Positions 44,711 to 54,899 are shown, counted from the stretch's first letter. The stretch: 64,000 nt of DNA from Paucilactobacillus vaccinostercus DSM 20634 (GCF_001436295.1 NZ_AYYY01000005.1:124001-188000), one strand, 5' to 3'. The notes: generated from the letters alone by a model not told the origin. Translations and numbers: made by a program.

Positions 44711-46051
44711 TTACATGTAGTAGGTCAAATCACTTGCCACGCTAGGATAAACCGGTATGAAATTTTTTAAATCATTGACCGTAGTTTTGTTTTTAATCAT
44801 TAAAGTAAAATAGTTGATGAGCTCTTCAGCATTGGTTGCAAGTACAACGGCCCCTGCTACTGTCTGATCTTGCTGATTTAAAATAACAGTTACTTGAGCG
44901 TCAGTATCTAAAAGACGATTGTACGTATACCATTTGCCGACAGATGCGGAATTAATTTTGAACAATTCTGGATGTTGTTCTGCAGTTTCAAGACTAACAC
45001 CAACTTGCGATAATTCTGGGCCGGAAAAGACGGTATGTGGGACGACCGGATACTGAATTGAAGCACTGATTTTTTTTATTTGTTGTGCGACGTACCGTCC
45101 TTCAAAACTGGCGACAGGCGTTAATTTAGGGATCTTTTTATCGATGACATCGCCCACGGCAAAAATATTTGGTGCATCAGTTTGAAGATGATCATTGACA
45201 CTGATCCCTTTTGAGGTGTACGCAGCGGTTGTATTTTCTAAGTTTAGTGATCCAACACTCGCGTGACGTCCCGTGGCGGCATATACTGCGTCTACTGATA
45301 ATGATTGTTGATGCTGGGAGGTAACTTGAAATGTATGAGCTCCTTTTTTGACACCGGTAATAGTATCATTAAAGTGAAAAACAATTCCTTTCTCAGTAAG
45401 TAGTGATACTAGCTTTTGAGTATATTCCTCTGGAAAACTTCTGAGCACACGACTATTATGCTGGAAAATATGAACTTCAGCGCCAGCACTGACGGCGATA
45501 TTAGCTAGTTCAATCGCAACGTATCCCCCACCGATGAAAGCAATTTTTGCTGGTAAAGAATCTTCATCTAAAAAGTCGGTGCTTGTTTTTAACCAATTAT
45601 TACCTTCAATGTCAGGAATTGAAGCTTCGGCGCCGGTTGCAATAATAAAATATTGCGCAGAAATTTGACGTTCATTGACTTGAATCTGATGCGCATTCAA
45701 AAAATGACAAGTTCCGGCAATGTGGTCAATGTCAGCATTAGTTAAACCATTTTCGGTTCCTCCAGGGATCTGATTGGTATAGGAACGTTTAAACTGCATC
45801 ATATCATGCCAATTGACTTTTAGATGAGCGGTATCTTCAAGCCCGTTATGCTTGTATTTTTGTGCTTGTCTCTGAGTCTCTACGATACCATATAGCATTT
45901 TTTTAGGATCGCAACCATAGTTGGGACAGGTTCCTCCCCAAAGATGCTTTTCAACGACAAGTACCTTATGAGTTGCCGAAAGTTGATATGCGGCGGCAAG
46001 ACCCCCTGGCCCCGCACCAATGATAATAACATCGTAGTCATACTTTTCCAT
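44711..46051 (-). CDS. Pyridine nucleotide-disulfide oxidoreductase homologue
   Basis: This 446-residue FAD protein of the glutathione reductase/lipoamide dehydrogenase superfamily has YDVIIIGAGPGGLAAAYQL (FAD), the redox disulfide GGTCPNYGCDPKK, KIAFIGGGYVAIELANIA (NAD(P) loop), IFAVGDVIDKK (second FAD motif) and the dimer domain FSGPELSQVGVSLE. The C-terminal HPTxSE active-site pattern reads YPSVASD: the catalytic His and Glu are replaced by Tyr and Asp. The enzyme may therefore not be a classic glutathione or lipoamide reductase. Calls such as glutathione reductase should be treated with care. Confidence 0.85.
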   Translation of the reverse strand: MEKYDYDVIIIGAGPGGLAAAYQLSATHKVLVVEKHLWGGTCPNYGCDPKKMLYGIVETQRQAQKYKHNGLEDTAHLKVNWHDMMQFKRSYTNQIPGGTENGLTNADIDHIAGTCHFLNAHQIQVNERQISAQYFIIATGAEASIPDIEGNNWLKTSTDFLDEDSLPAKIAFIGGGYVAIELANIAVSAGAEVHIFQHNSRVLRSFPEEYTQKLVSLLTEKGIVFHFNDTITGVKKGAHTFQVTSQHQQSLSVDAVYAATGRHASVGSLNLENTTAAYTSKGISVNDHLQTDAPNIFAVGDVIDKKIPKLTPVASFEGRYVAQQIKKISASIQYPVVPHTVFSGPELSQVGVSLETAEQHPELFKINSASVGKWYTYNRLLDTDAQVTVILNQQDQTVAGAVVLATNAEELINYFTLMIKNKTTVNDLKNFIPVYPSVASDLTYYM

Positions 46052-46130
46052 ACATTATCACTCCCCTAATTCATTGATACATTCAGCATACACTATGTCC
46101 AAGTTACGAGCACGAATCATGCCTGCTTTT

Positions 46131-46174
46131 AATAAAAGAATCGACAATCCAAACGGATCGCCGATTCTTTTATT
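46131..46174 (-). terminator. Terminator of the asnS-dnaD operon
   Basis: A perfect 13-bp stem AATAAAAGAATCG / CGATTCTTTTATT overlaps the dnaD stop codon; the leftward side ends TTTTATT. Confidence 0.75.
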
Positions 46175-46883
46175 CATCTGATATTTTAAAAAGTGGAATA
46201 TCTGGGCCAGCAGGATGCTTATGTGTCGTTTTTCCTTGGGCTGTTTGTTGCTCAATATGAGTTTGGCGTATTTGATCAACCTGTTGGGGAGTCGTAACAT
46301 GTTGTTTTTCCCAACTTCGTAAAATACGATCCATATATTTAAGATTCCATGCTTGATTTAAAACGGCTTCTTGCAGCGCCAATACGATCATTTTTGGTGC
46401 GTAATGGTCGTCATCAAACCATCTGGCAACTGTTTCTAACTCAATTGGTGATAGTGGTCGTCCAAATTCTACCTCAATTTTATCAAAGGTTTGTTCTCGT
46501 TCACTCGTATCTTCAGTTGCAATTTGCGTAGCTGTTTGATTCGATACAAATTGGATAATTTTCTTTGTGAGAAGTGAAAAATTGTAGTAATCACTTTGTT
46601 TACCGTAGTTATCGGTTTTAGTTTCGTGAACAAGAAACTGGCGTTGAATCATTTGATGAAGTAATTCGAAAACCTGTTTCTCATCGGTTCCCAAGTTAGT
46701 TGCAACCTGAGAAATATTGGGGCTGGCAATTCCTTGATCAAGATATGATTTTAATTGCAAGTAGACCATTAGCTGAGCTGTGGTCATACCAATTTGACGA
46801 TAATTTCGTAAAACAAGATTACTAATAATGGTTTGCCCTGATGACTCAAAGGCGTCGACAAATTGATCGATACTTTCGCTGAT
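46170..46883 (-). CDS. dnaD: DNA replication initiation protein DnaD, probably with an ATC start
   Basis: DnaD helps load the replicative helicase at oriC and restart sites. The translated region has the N-terminal winged helix (TIISNLVLRNYRQIGMTTAQ) and the C-terminal DnaD domain with FGRPLSPIELETVARWFDD and ALQEAVLNQAWNLKYMDRIL. The first ATG in frame is at 46787, but homology begins upstream: ISESIDQFVDAFESSGQ aligns with the start of known DnaD. In that stretch there is no ATG, GTG or TTG after an upstream stop. A strong GGAGG (46897-46893) stands nine bases before ATC at 46883, which I take as the start. This gives 237 residues, the usual length. Order asnS-dnaD as in B. subtilis. Confidence 0.85.
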   Translation of the reverse strand: MSESIDQFVDAFESSGQTIISNLVLRNYRQIGMTTAQLMVYLQLKSYLDQGIASPNISQVATNLGTDEKQVFELLHQMIQRQFLVHETKTDNYGKQSDYYNFSLLTKKIIQFVSNQTATQIATEDTSEREQTFDKIEVEFGRPLSPIELETVARWFDDDHYAPKMIVLALQEAVLNQAWNLKYMDRILRSWEKQHVTTPQQVDQIRQTHIEQQTAQGKTTHKHPAGPDIPLFKISDE

Positions 46884-46909
46884 AGTAAACTACCTCCCCG
46901 TCAATTTCT

Positions 46910-48205
46910 TTATGGATAAATACGATTTAATAACCGTGGAAATGGAATTGTCTCACGAACGTGGTCTTCTCCTGTTACCCAAGTTAAGAAGCGTTCGAGT
47001 CCTAAACCAAATCCTGAGTGTGGTACAGAACCGTAACGACGTAAATCAAGATACCATTCATAATCCTTAGGATCGAGACCTGCTAGTTTGATTTGCTCAA
47101 GGAGATAGTTATAATCGGTTGCGCGTTCTGAACCGCCGATGATTTCTCCATAGCCTTCAGGGGCCAGTAAATCGGCACAGATCACGATATCTTCTCGGGT
47201 TGGATGTGGCTTCATATAGAAAGGCTTAATGGCTTTAGGATAGTTTAAAATGAATACTGGTTGTTCGAATTGATCTGCGAGGTACGTTTCTTCGGGTGAC
47301 CCAAAATCATCCCCCCATTTAACATCCATCCCCGCTTTTTGTAGCATGTCAATTGCTTGATCATAACTGATTCGTGGGTATGGTGTTTTCGTATACTTAC
47401 GGAGCAATTCTGGATCACGATCAAGAGTTGCAAGTGATGAGGCACAGTGGTCAATCACGTTTTGAACTAAGAAAGCCACGTACTGTTCTTGAACTGCCAA
47501 ACTATCTTCCTGGTGCATAAAGGCCATTTCGGGTTCAATCATCCAAAATTCAATCAAATGACGACGTGTCTTCGATTTTTCAGCACGAAATGTGGGACCG
47601 AATGAAAAGACTTTATCGAACGCCATTGCACCTGCTTCTTCATAGAGCTGGCCACTTTGTGAAAGATAAGCGTCATGATCAAAATATTCCGTGTGGAATA
47701 AGTCAGTGGTTCCCTCAGGGGCGTTACCTGTTAAGATGGGTGCGTCAATTTTAGTGAATCCCTCCCGATTGAAGAATTCATACGTAGCACGAATCACCTC
47801 ATTACGGATTGTTAAGATTGCGTGCGGCCGACTAGATCTCAACCAAAGATGACGATGGTCTAGCAAAAAGTCAATACCATGGTCCTTAGGCGTAATCGGA
47901 TATTCTTCACTTTCACCGATCACCTCGATAGACGCCACTTGAATTTCATAGCCAAATTTTGACCGAGTATCTTCATGTATCTCACCAGTAATCCAGAAAC
48001 TAGATTCCTGGCGTAAGTGCTTAGCAACATCAAACGTTGATTCATCAACCGCGTTTTTTAGCACAACTCCTTGAAAAAAAGCAGTACCATCCCGTAGCTG
48101 TAGAAATGCAATTTTGCCACTTGAACGTTTATCAGTTAACCAAACACCAATTTTGACTTTTTGGTTTACAAAATTTGGTGCATCAATAATGCTAATTGTT
48201 TCCAA
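46910..48205 (-). CDS. asnS: Asparaginyl-tRNA synthetase
   Basis: AsnRS charges tRNA-Asn. The 431-residue class II synthetase has an N-terminal OB-fold anticodon domain ([26 protein letters not shown]), motif 2 [21 protein letters not shown] and the C-terminal motif 3 [17 protein letters not shown]. No aspartyl-type insertion is present. The start is TTG at 48205, eight bases after GGAGG; an upstream TTG has no site. It precedes dnaD, whose ribosome site begins directly after the asnS stop. Confidence 0.95.
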   Translation of the reverse strand: METISIIDAPNFVNQKVKIGVWLTDKRSSGKIAFLQLRDGTAFFQGVVLKNAVDESTFDVAKHLRQESSFWITGEIHEDTRSKFGYEIQVASIEVIGESEEYPITPKDHGIDFLLDHRHLWLRSSRPHAILTIRNEVIRATYEFFNREGFTKIDAPILTGNAPEGTTDLFHTEYFDHDAYLSQSGQLYEEAGAMAFDKVFSFGPTFRAEKSKTRRHLIEFWMIEPEMAFMHQEDSLAVQEQYVAFLVQNVIDHCASSLATLDRDPELLRKYTKTPYPRISYDQAIDMLQKAGMDVKWGDDFGSPEETYLADQFEQPVFILNYPKAIKPFYMKPHPTREDIVICADLLAPEGYGEIIGGSERATDYNYLLEQIKLAGLDPKDYEWYLDLRRYGSVPHSGFGLGLERFLTWVTGEDHVRETIPFPRLLNRIYP

Positions 48206-48227
48206 CGAAAACTCCTCCAATTACATC

Positions 48228-48728
48228 TTATAAATTATCAATTCTTTGAACGTCTTTACCGTTCTTAAAGTTCAAGAGTTCGTAACACAGGTTTCCGTGC
48301 TTATTGAGGTAAGTAACTTCCCAAACTGCATGGTTATTAAAAATACCCGGTGCAATTTTGAGAACTCGTTTTGGATTGCGTTTATTCCAAATCTTAGTTA
48401 ATGCCTCGTTCTTGGTAATTCCGTCTTTTTGCTTGAGTACCCGAATCTTGCCACCCTTTTTGGCGATGACAACAAGAATCGATTGATTCTTGTTATTGGT
48501 ACCAGCAACGGTATAGTACGTTTTTTCACGATTGTAGATATAAAAATCATCTGTCTTCTTTAAATTCGCGTACTTTTTAGCCATTGCAATGGCTTGTTGC
48601 CGTGATTCATTTTTAGGATGATTTCCCACTGCGTAGATGGTCCAGCCACACAGAAAAATTAGAATAATAATCACCAATGTCAACCGAATTGGATGGCGAC
48701 GCCGTTGACTATTTCGTCGGCTCTGCAT
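48228..48728 (-). CDS. YpmB-like DUF5590 membrane-anchored protein
   Basis: This 166-residue protein has a basic start, one transmembrane segment (about 15-34, IRLTLVIIILIFLCGWTIYA) and an outer domain with two PepSY-like repeats (QQAIAMAKKYANLKKTDDFY and EALTKIWNKRNPKRVLKI). It fits DUF5590, the YpmB family, encoded between dinG and asnS as in B. subtilis. Function unknown; it probably sits on the outer face of the membrane. Confidence 0.87.
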   Translation of the reverse strand: MQSRRNSQRRRHPIRLTLVIIILIFLCGWTIYAVGNHPKNESRQQAIAMAKKYANLKKTDDFYIYNREKTYYTVAGTNNKNQSILVVIAKKGGKIRVLKQKDGITKNEALTKIWNKRNPKRVLKIAPGIFNNHAVWEVTYLNKHGNLCYELLNFKNGKDVQRIDNL

Positions 48729-48793
48729 AAATTTGTTACCCCTTTTTATTTAATCGAATGCTATTATAACAGACATTTCACCACCTCAGCATA

Positions 48794-51628
48794 TTATTCA
48801 TGCTTTTTAAAGAAAGCTTTGGTTTCTTTAATAATTTCATCAGTTGGAATTGTATCGATCGGTAATTCGGCTGGCAAAGTATTCATAATTGAGTGCCCAT
48901 ATTTACGTTCACTTAACCGTTTATCTAATACAATCGCAACTCCGTAATCTGCTGGTGTTCGAATTAGGCGCCCCATCCCCTGACGAATTCGCAAGGTAGC
49001 CTTTGGAAGGGCTGCCCCATAAAAGGGATTCTTATGATTTTGCTTCAGCCAGTTACTCTCGGCCTTTGCCAAAACTGCGTCTGGAAAGTCGAATGGTAGT
49101 CGCGTGATAATTAATAGCTCCAGCTGACTTTTGGGCAGGTCAATGCCTTCCCAAAAACTTGATGCTCCGAGCAATATTGACTGATTACCAGTTAGAAATT
49201 GTTTCAGAACTTTTTCTTTGTTGCCGGTAATTCCCTGAGCCAAAATTTCTCGTTGCAAGAAAAGGTCGGTACTATGCAGCTGACTGTATACCTGTTCGAT
49301 GGTTAGCAGTGAATTAAACAGGATTAACGTTTGCCGAGGATTGTCTTTTGTAACTCGGTAGATAGTTTTACTGAGATATTCGATATATTGGTGGTAGCTA
49401 TTAGCTGTAATGAGTGGTGCATCTGCCGCAATCATCATTTTAGCCTGATTTTTAAAATCAAATGGCGATGCGAATTTCTTGATTCGAGTTTCATCTGGAT
49501 CTACATCTAATTGATCATATAGGTAGCGTGATCGGCCTGATGAGAAAAGTGTCGCACCGACAAAAGTGGGTTTCTGAAATGCTGGATAAACTTGGCTTGC
49601 CAAGAAATTACGGGTTGTGAGTAACCCCCCACTCAGTTGTAAGTTACTTTTTTCAGATGACTGGTGAACAGTGAGCCAGAAAACGGATTCGGCAATTTGA
49701 TGAATCAGGACATCGCTAAAGTGATGTAAGGTTTCATCGGCCTTAGTAATAATCATGAGTTGGCTTTGGAACTGTGTCACGAGGTAACGGTCGCTTGCTA
49801 GCCAATGCTTTTTATTGTGACTAAAAAGATGGTAAATAGCATTGAAATGCAGGTGCAAACTGCCCAGCGCCTGTTCAAGATCTAACAAAATTTTATTGGA
49901 TGGTTGTAACATAGCTGCTAGTTCGTGATTATCGATGGTCTGTTCAATAATGGACTGTGCCTGTTGTGAATCAACGTTGAGCATAAATTGTCGATATAGT
50001 GCCTGCTCAAACTGCTTGAAGGCTGTTTCAAGACTCACCAAGTCGCTACGTAAGAGATCGATGTTATATAGTCCAAGTGGCAAATCGTTAAAAATTTCCC
50101 TTAAATTACGATCGTGCCCAGCATTAACCAGCCCCTGTAAAATGTGAATAGCAGCGTTAATTGTTGGAAAGCTAATTTGATGTCGTGATTTCTTTAAGAT
50201 GCTATCGCTTAAATGCTGTGCTTCATCAACCACTAAGTATGGCGAGTTTAAGGACTGCCCCAATTCTGTAGCATGCTGTGCAAGGTAAGCATGGTTAACA
50301 ATTACAATATTCGCTTGTTCTAGTTCGGTTTGGCGTCGCACTAGAAAATCATCTTCGTAGAATCGACTTTGGCGATTCAAACTGTTGATTCCCTGATGGC
50401 GAATTTCGGTGAAGTATGGTAAACGATAACTATTCAGATTAAGCTCATCCAAGTCACCACTTTGTGTTTCTAATAACCAGACCAATAACTTGGCTTTCGT
50501 CATTTGAACTGGCTTAGCATCTTCGATCATACTTAAGGAGTGATCAAACTTAGCCAAGTCGATATAGTGACTGTTCCCCTTCAAAACCACACAACTGACC
50601 GTAAATGGCAAAATTGGATTCAAGGTATCAGCAACCGAGCGCTTCAGTTGTTCCTGCAAAACATTAGTTGCAGTACTAATAACCACTTTATGTTCCGGAT
50701 AAGTTAAATAGGTCATGGGTAAAAGATAGCCAAGTGACTTTCCAGTCCCCGTCCCAGCTTCAATAATCATATTTTTAGGATTTTCATGAGTATAATTATT
50801 GAAAATAGCATTCATCATTCGGGCTTGGGATTGCCGGTAGTCCAACCCATCGGTATTTGACTGCTGATAAAGCTTCTCTTTTGCTGATTTGGTCTTAGGA
50901 TACTTGAACGATTGCCGGTTATTAATTAGTTCACGGCGGTGTGGCCGGTGAAGAATGAGATTTTCTTTCTGATAAAGGCTATTGGGTAGTTGTCGTTTTT
51001 CTGTGCGGCTGGCCAACTCATTTTGAAACATTTGCGCAGTTTCGTAGGGTAAGTCTAACCGAAGATTAACCAATTGCTGTAGTGTCACCGTCGGGAGATC
51101 TTGGAGTCGAATGAGTAGCTTGTTGAGTAACTGACTAGTGGCTTCGGCGTCCGAGTCTGCACTATGGGGAGAGTCATGATCGATTGCGAGATATTTGGTT
51201 AAATCACGCAACCGAAAGCTAGGCTCTGTGGGTAACAAAATTTGACTGAGTGTTACGGTATCAATTGCGGAAATTTCTAGAGCTGGAAATCCAGCACGTT
51301 CTAATTCGGCGTTTAAAAAAGGAAAATCAAAATTGACGTTATGTGCCACAAACGTAGTGTCACTTAACAGACTAAAAACCGTTGCTGCAACGTCATCGAA
51401 TAAGGGTGCCCTTTTCACGTCATGATTGCTAATCCCAGTTAGCTGTTCAATTGCTAGTGGTACGTTTGCTTGGGGGTTTATCAGCGATTCGAAACGATTG
51501 ACAATTTTGCCGTCACAAAACAGGACGCATCCGATTTGAATGATGCGATCCCCGTTTTTATAATTGGTACCAGTCGTTTCTAAGTCAACGACTGAATATA
51601 TTTTTTGATTATGCATCTTAGTCACCAT
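48794..51628 (-). CDS. dinG: DinG-family helicase with DnaQ-type exonuclease domain
   Basis: This 944-residue protein has an N-terminal 3'-5' exonuclease domain (YSVVDLETTGTNYKNGDR, VAHNVNFDFPFLNAEL, HSADSDAEAT) fused to a superfamily 2 XPD-like helicase: EAGTGTGKSLGYLLP (Walker A, about 290), VVDEAQHLSD (motif II) and RQGMGRLIRTPADYG (motif VI). The layout matches the Gram-positive DinG, which lacks the iron-sulfur cluster of the E. coli protein; I see no four-cysteine cluster here. ATG 51628 or 51616 could be the start; neither has a strong site. Confidence 0.92.
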   Translation of the reverse strand: MVTKMHNQKIYSVVDLETTGTNYKNGDRIIQIGCVLFCDGKIVNRFESLINPQANVPLAIEQLTGISNHDVKRAPLFDDVAATVFSLLSDTTFVAHNVNFDFPFLNAELERAGFPALEISAIDTVTLSQILLPTEPSFRLRDLTKYLAIDHDSPHSADSDAEATSQLLNKLLIRLQDLPTVTLQQLVNLRLDLPYETAQMFQNELASRTEKRQLPNSLYQKENLILHRPHRRELINNRQSFKYPKTKSAKEKLYQQSNTDGLDYRQSQARMMNAIFNNYTHENPKNMIIEAGTGTGKSLGYLLPMTYLTYPEHKVVISTATNVLQEQLKRSVADTLNPILPFTVSCVVLKGNSHYIDLAKFDHSLSMIEDAKPVQMTKAKLLVWLLETQSGDLDELNLNSYRLPYFTEIRHQGINSLNRQSRFYEDDFLVRRQTELEQANIVIVNHAYLAQHATELGQSLNSPYLVVDEAQHLSDSILKKSRHQISFPTINAAIHILQGLVNAGHDRNLREIFNDLPLGLYNIDLLRSDLVSLETAFKQFEQALYRQFMLNVDSQQAQSIIEQTIDNHELAAMLQPSNKILLDLEQALGSLHLHFNAIYHLFSHNKKHWLASDRYLVTQFQSQLMIITKADETLHHFSDVLIHQIAESVFWLTVHQSSEKSNLQLSGGLLTTRNFLASQVYPAFQKPTFVGATLFSSGRSRYLYDQLDVDPDETRIKKFASPFDFKNQAKMMIAADAPLITANSYHQYIEYLSKTIYRVTKDNPRQTLILFNSLLTIEQVYSQLHSTDLFLQREILAQGITGNKEKVLKQFLTGNQSILLGASSFWEGIDLPKSQLELLIITRLPFDFPDAVLAKAESNWLKQNHKNPFYGAALPKATLRIRQGMGRLIRTPADYGVAIVLDKRLSERKYGHSIMNTLPAELPIDTIPTDEIIKETKAFFKKHE

Positions 51629-51838
51629 TGTTAGTTATTATTAAATCAATTCCTATCATACTATTTGTGAAAGAGCTTTACCATTTTTCTCGTCGGAGAA
51701 ACCATTAAAATTTAATTAGTAAACGATTGGGATTATTAAACTCTGTATAAGTTTCAGCTTAGTTTGTCACTATAATGAATAATTTAATGTATAATGAACT
51801 CTGGTTTTTATTCTAGACATTTGGGAGGGTTAGATTCG

Positions 51839-52786
51839 ATGGTACAAAAAGGGAGTGGTACTAGCCACGCCAAAATAATTCTCATCGGTGAGCACAGTGT
51901 TGTGTATGGACAACCAGCAATTGCACTGCCCCTCTCCCGTGTTACGTGCAATGTGACGATTTTGGAAACTCAATCTGGTGGACAACGAATTGATAGCCGT
52001 TATTTTGATGGTCCAGTTAATCAGCTACCTGAAACAATGGCTGGAATCGCCACGCTAATTCAGAAGTTAACTGCTTATTTCAACGGATATGATGATACTT
52101 GGTTAATGCAAATCACGAGTATGCTACCGGCCGAACGTGGTATGGGGTCTTCGGCAGCAACCGCAGTTGCAATAACTAAGGCCTTTTTTGACTATTACGG
52201 TCATGTAGTGAGTCGAGAACAGCTTTTGGCATTTGCAGACATTGAGGAACAAATTACGCATCGCAGTCCCAGCGGCCTTGACGCTGCGACCGTAAGTTCT
52301 GATTCACCAATTTGGTACGTTAAAAATAGTCAAACAGTCCCCTTGCAGATGAATATTGATGCGACACTTCTAATTGTGGATACTGGTGTCGAAGGTCGGA
52401 CAAAAGAAGCTATTAATACCGTTAAGCGCCAGCTTGAAACTAATCAATTAGTCACGATGCAGCGAATCGAGCAATTAGGTAAACTAGTACGGGAAACTAA
52501 ATCGTGTCTGCAACGCGGCGATATCACTAAACTTGGAAAATGCTTGACAGCTGCTCAGCAACAGCTTAGTGCCCTGTCTGTTAGTCATCCTTCATTAGAC
52601 GAACTCATTGACCTAGCAATGCTTAACGGTGCATTAGGCGCCAAGTTAACTGGTGGCGGTCGTGGGGGATGTTTAATTGCATTGATGGACAACGAAACGG
52701 CAGCTAAAAAGTTGGCTACTAAAATGGTTAGTGCTGGGGCTAGTGCTACCTGGATTCAACCACTATCGGGAGGACTTGAAGCGTAA
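51839..52786 (+). CDS. mvk: Mevalonate kinase
   Basis: This first kinase of the mevalonate pathway makes 5-phosphomevalonate. The 315-residue GHMP kinase has the N-terminal AKIILIGEHSVVYGQPAIALP, the ATP loop AERGMGSSAATAVA and the C-terminal KLTGGGRGGCLIAL. I chose the ATG at 51839 after GGGAGGG; an earlier in-frame ATG (51794) has no such site. A likely promoter -10 (TATAAT) lies at 51790-51795. It heads an operon with mvaD, mvaK2 and fni; the gap to mvaD is two bases. Confidence 0.96.
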   Translation: MVQKGSGTSHAKIILIGEHSVVYGQPAIALPLSRVTCNVTILETQSGGQRIDSRYFDGPVNQLPETMAGIATLIQKLTAYFNGYDDTWLMQITSMLPAERGMGSSAATAVAITKAFFDYYGHVVSREQLLAFADIEEQITHRSPSGLDAATVSSDSPIWYVKNSQTVPLQMNIDATLLIVDTGVEGRTKEAINTVKRQLETNQLVTMQRIEQLGKLVRETKSCLQRGDITKLGKCLTAAQQQLSALSVSHPSLDELIDLAMLNGALGAKLTGGGRGGCLIALMDNETAAKKLATKMVSAGASATWIQPLSGGLEA

Positions 52787-52788
52787 TT

Positions 52789-53760
52789 ATGTATGCAAAA
52801 GCGAAGGCCCATACTAATATTGCATTAGTGAAGTATTGGGGCAAGAAAGACGCGGAGCTAATTATCCCCTACACGGATAGTTTATCGCTTACGCTAGATG
52901 AATTTTACACGACAACTGCCGTTCAATATGATTCTCAACTACAACACGATGAGTTTGTAATTGATGGTCAACCGGTCAATGAAAAAAACTTTATCAAATT
53001 AACAAAGTTTATGCAGTACATCCGAGAAATTAGTGGTGTTACGGCATTTGCAAAAGTAACATCAACTAACCATGTTCCAATTTCTGCAGGATTAGCTTCA
53101 TCAGCATCGGCGTTCGCTGCGTTGGCGGCGGCAGCAACTAAAGCAGCCGGGATGAACCTGAATCGCACCGAATTATCTAGAATTGCTCGTCGTGGTTCCG
53201 GTTCTGCAACGCGGTCTTTATTTGGCGGTCTAGTGGAATGGCATCACGGAACAGATGATGCGACATCATTTGCTGAGCCGATTCAAGAACGGGTGGACTT
53301 TGGCTTGGAAATGACGGCCATTATGCTAGATACCAACATTAAAAAGATTTCCAGTCGTTCTGGAATGCAAAATGTTGTAAAAACTTCACCCTACTACCCG
53401 GCTTGGATTGATGTCGTTCAACACGACATGGTTGCCATGAAGCAAGCTATTCGGGCGCAAGATGTTACACGAATTGGTCAAATTGCCGAACTAAATGCAA
53501 TGCGAATGCACGCACTTAATTTAGCGGCTGATCCCAGCTTCACGTATTTTAACGCGGACACGTTGCGGGCAATGGCGCTTATTCATGACTTGCGTAACCA
53601 GGGTATAAACTGCTATTATACCTTGGATGCGGGTCCAAATGTAAAAGTGATTTATCACAAAAATGATCGCCCCAAAATTTTAAAGGCGCTTCAAATTGAA
53701 TTTCGAGAAGACCAACTCGTGGTTGCTAAACCAGGACCGGGAATCCAATATCTGGATTAA
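52789..53760 (+). CDS. mvaD: Diphosphomevalonate decarboxylase
   Basis: MvaD converts diphosphomevalonate, with ATP, to isopentenyl diphosphate. The 323-residue protein starts KAKAHTNIALVKYWGKKD, has YTDSLSLTLDEFYTTT, the phosphate loop PISAGLASSASAFAALA, the RRGSGSATRSLFGGLVEW catalytic stretch and YTLDAGPNVKVIY with the catalytic Asp. The length is normal. Close coupling to the genes on both sides. Confidence 0.97.
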   Translation: MYAKAKAHTNIALVKYWGKKDAELIIPYTDSLSLTLDEFYTTTAVQYDSQLQHDEFVIDGQPVNEKNFIKLTKFMQYIREISGVTAFAKVTSTNHVPISAGLASSASAFAALAAAATKAAGMNLNRTELSRIARRGSGSATRSLFGGLVEWHHGTDDATSFAEPIQERVDFGLEMTAIMLDTNIKKISSRSGMQNVVKTSPYYPAWIDVVQHDMVAMKQAIRAQDVTRIGQIAELNAMRMHALNLAADPSFTYFNADTLRAMALIHDLRNQGINCYYTLDAGPNVKVIYHKNDRPKILKALQIEFREDQLVVAKPGPGIQYLD

Positions 53761-53792
53761 TATTAATTAGGTTGATGAAAGGACATGTTCTG

Positions 53793-54884
53793 TTGATTAC
53801 TGCTCAAGCACCTGGAAAATTATATATTGCTGGCGAATACGCCGTCGTGGAAAGTGGCCTTCCCGCGGTAATCGTGGCACTAAACCAATTTGTTACTTGT
53901 ACTGTTGAAGAAAGTACGGATTTTGGAAGTATCGTTTCTCGTCAGTATACTGAAAATTCACTCCATTGGCGTAGAATGGGCGATGAAATGGTTTTTGATA
54001 ACCGCGATAATCCCTTCCACTACATTCTTTCGGCCATTAAAATCACAGAAGAATATGCGCGATCACTAAATCAACAATTAAGTGTTTATCATTTACGAAT
54101 TGATAGTGATTTAGATAGTGAAGATGGTAAAAAGTATGGATTAGGTTCTTCAGCTGCTGTCACGGTGGCGACGGTTAAAGCCCTCTGTGGGTTTTACCGT
54201 TTACCAGTTACTCAAAATCAGATTTTTAAATTGGCTGCGATTGCCCATTTTGATGTTCAAGGAAACGGGTCCCTCGGAGATATTGCCGCTTCCGTCTACG
54301 GTGGCTGGATTGCGTACCACTCTTTTGATCGCCAATGGTTGGCTGAACGACGTCACGTTCTTCCGCTACCAGAATTGATCGATCTAGAGTGGCCTGATCT
54401 TCAAATTGAACAGCTAGTTGCCCCTGCTGATCTAAAACTTGTGATCGGTTGGACTGGCTCGCCGGCTTCAACTTCCAAGTTAGTTGACAAGGTTTCAATG
54501 GTAAAAGTTCGTGATCAAACTGAGTATCAAACGTTTGTTTCAGAGAGTCGAAACTGTATTCAACGAATGGTGGAAGGCTTCCGTGAACAAAATTTGTTAA
54601 AGATTCAAAATGAAGTCCGCTATAACCGTCAGTTGCTGCATCAATTAAGCGACTTTTCAGGTGTTCAAATTGAAACTCCGGTGTTAACTAAAATGTGTGA
54701 AGTAGCCGAAAAATTTGGTGGTGCTGCTAAGACTTCTGGTGCCGGTGGTGGCGACTGCGGAATTGTTTTAATTGACCGTCGGACGGATTTAGCTAATATG
54801 TTGGCACAGTGGAAGGTTAATCACATCGAACAGCTTTCCTTGACAGTACATGTTATCAAAGAAGGCATTACGCAACTTTCATAA
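53793..54884 (+). CDS. mvaK2: Phosphomevalonate kinase
   Basis: This enzyme phosphorylates 5-phosphomevalonate to the diphosphate. The 363-residue GHMP kinase has APGKLYIAGEYAVVESG, DGKKYGLGSSAAVTVATV (ATP loop), GNGSLGDIAASVYGGWI and KTSGAGGGDCGIVLI at the end. I chose the TTG at 53793, nine bases after AAAGGA; with it the protein begins ITAQAPGKLYI, the usual form. ATG 53775 would add six residues and has no site. Third gene of the mevalonate operon. Confidence 0.95.
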   Translation: MITAQAPGKLYIAGEYAVVESGLPAVIVALNQFVTCTVEESTDFGSIVSRQYTENSLHWRRMGDEMVFDNRDNPFHYILSAIKITEEYARSLNQQLSVYHLRIDSDLDSEDGKKYGLGSSAAVTVATVKALCGFYRLPVTQNQIFKLAAIAHFDVQGNGSLGDIAASVYGGWIAYHSFDRQWLAERRHVLPLPELIDLEWPDLQIEQLVAPADLKLVIGWTGSPASTSKLVDKVSMVKVRDQTEYQTFVSESRNCIQRMVEGFREQNLLKIQNEVRYNRQLLHQLSDFSGVQIETPVLTKMCEVAEKFGGAAKTSGAGGGDCGIVLIDRRTDLANMLAQWKVNHIEQLSLTVHVIKEGITQLS

Positions 54885-54899
54885 CCTAGAGGATTAATT

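Noticed and set aside
46058-46300. An 80-codon frame on the minus strand at the end of dnaD
   Set aside because: It overlaps the dnaD coding end and its terminator in another frame; no start signal.
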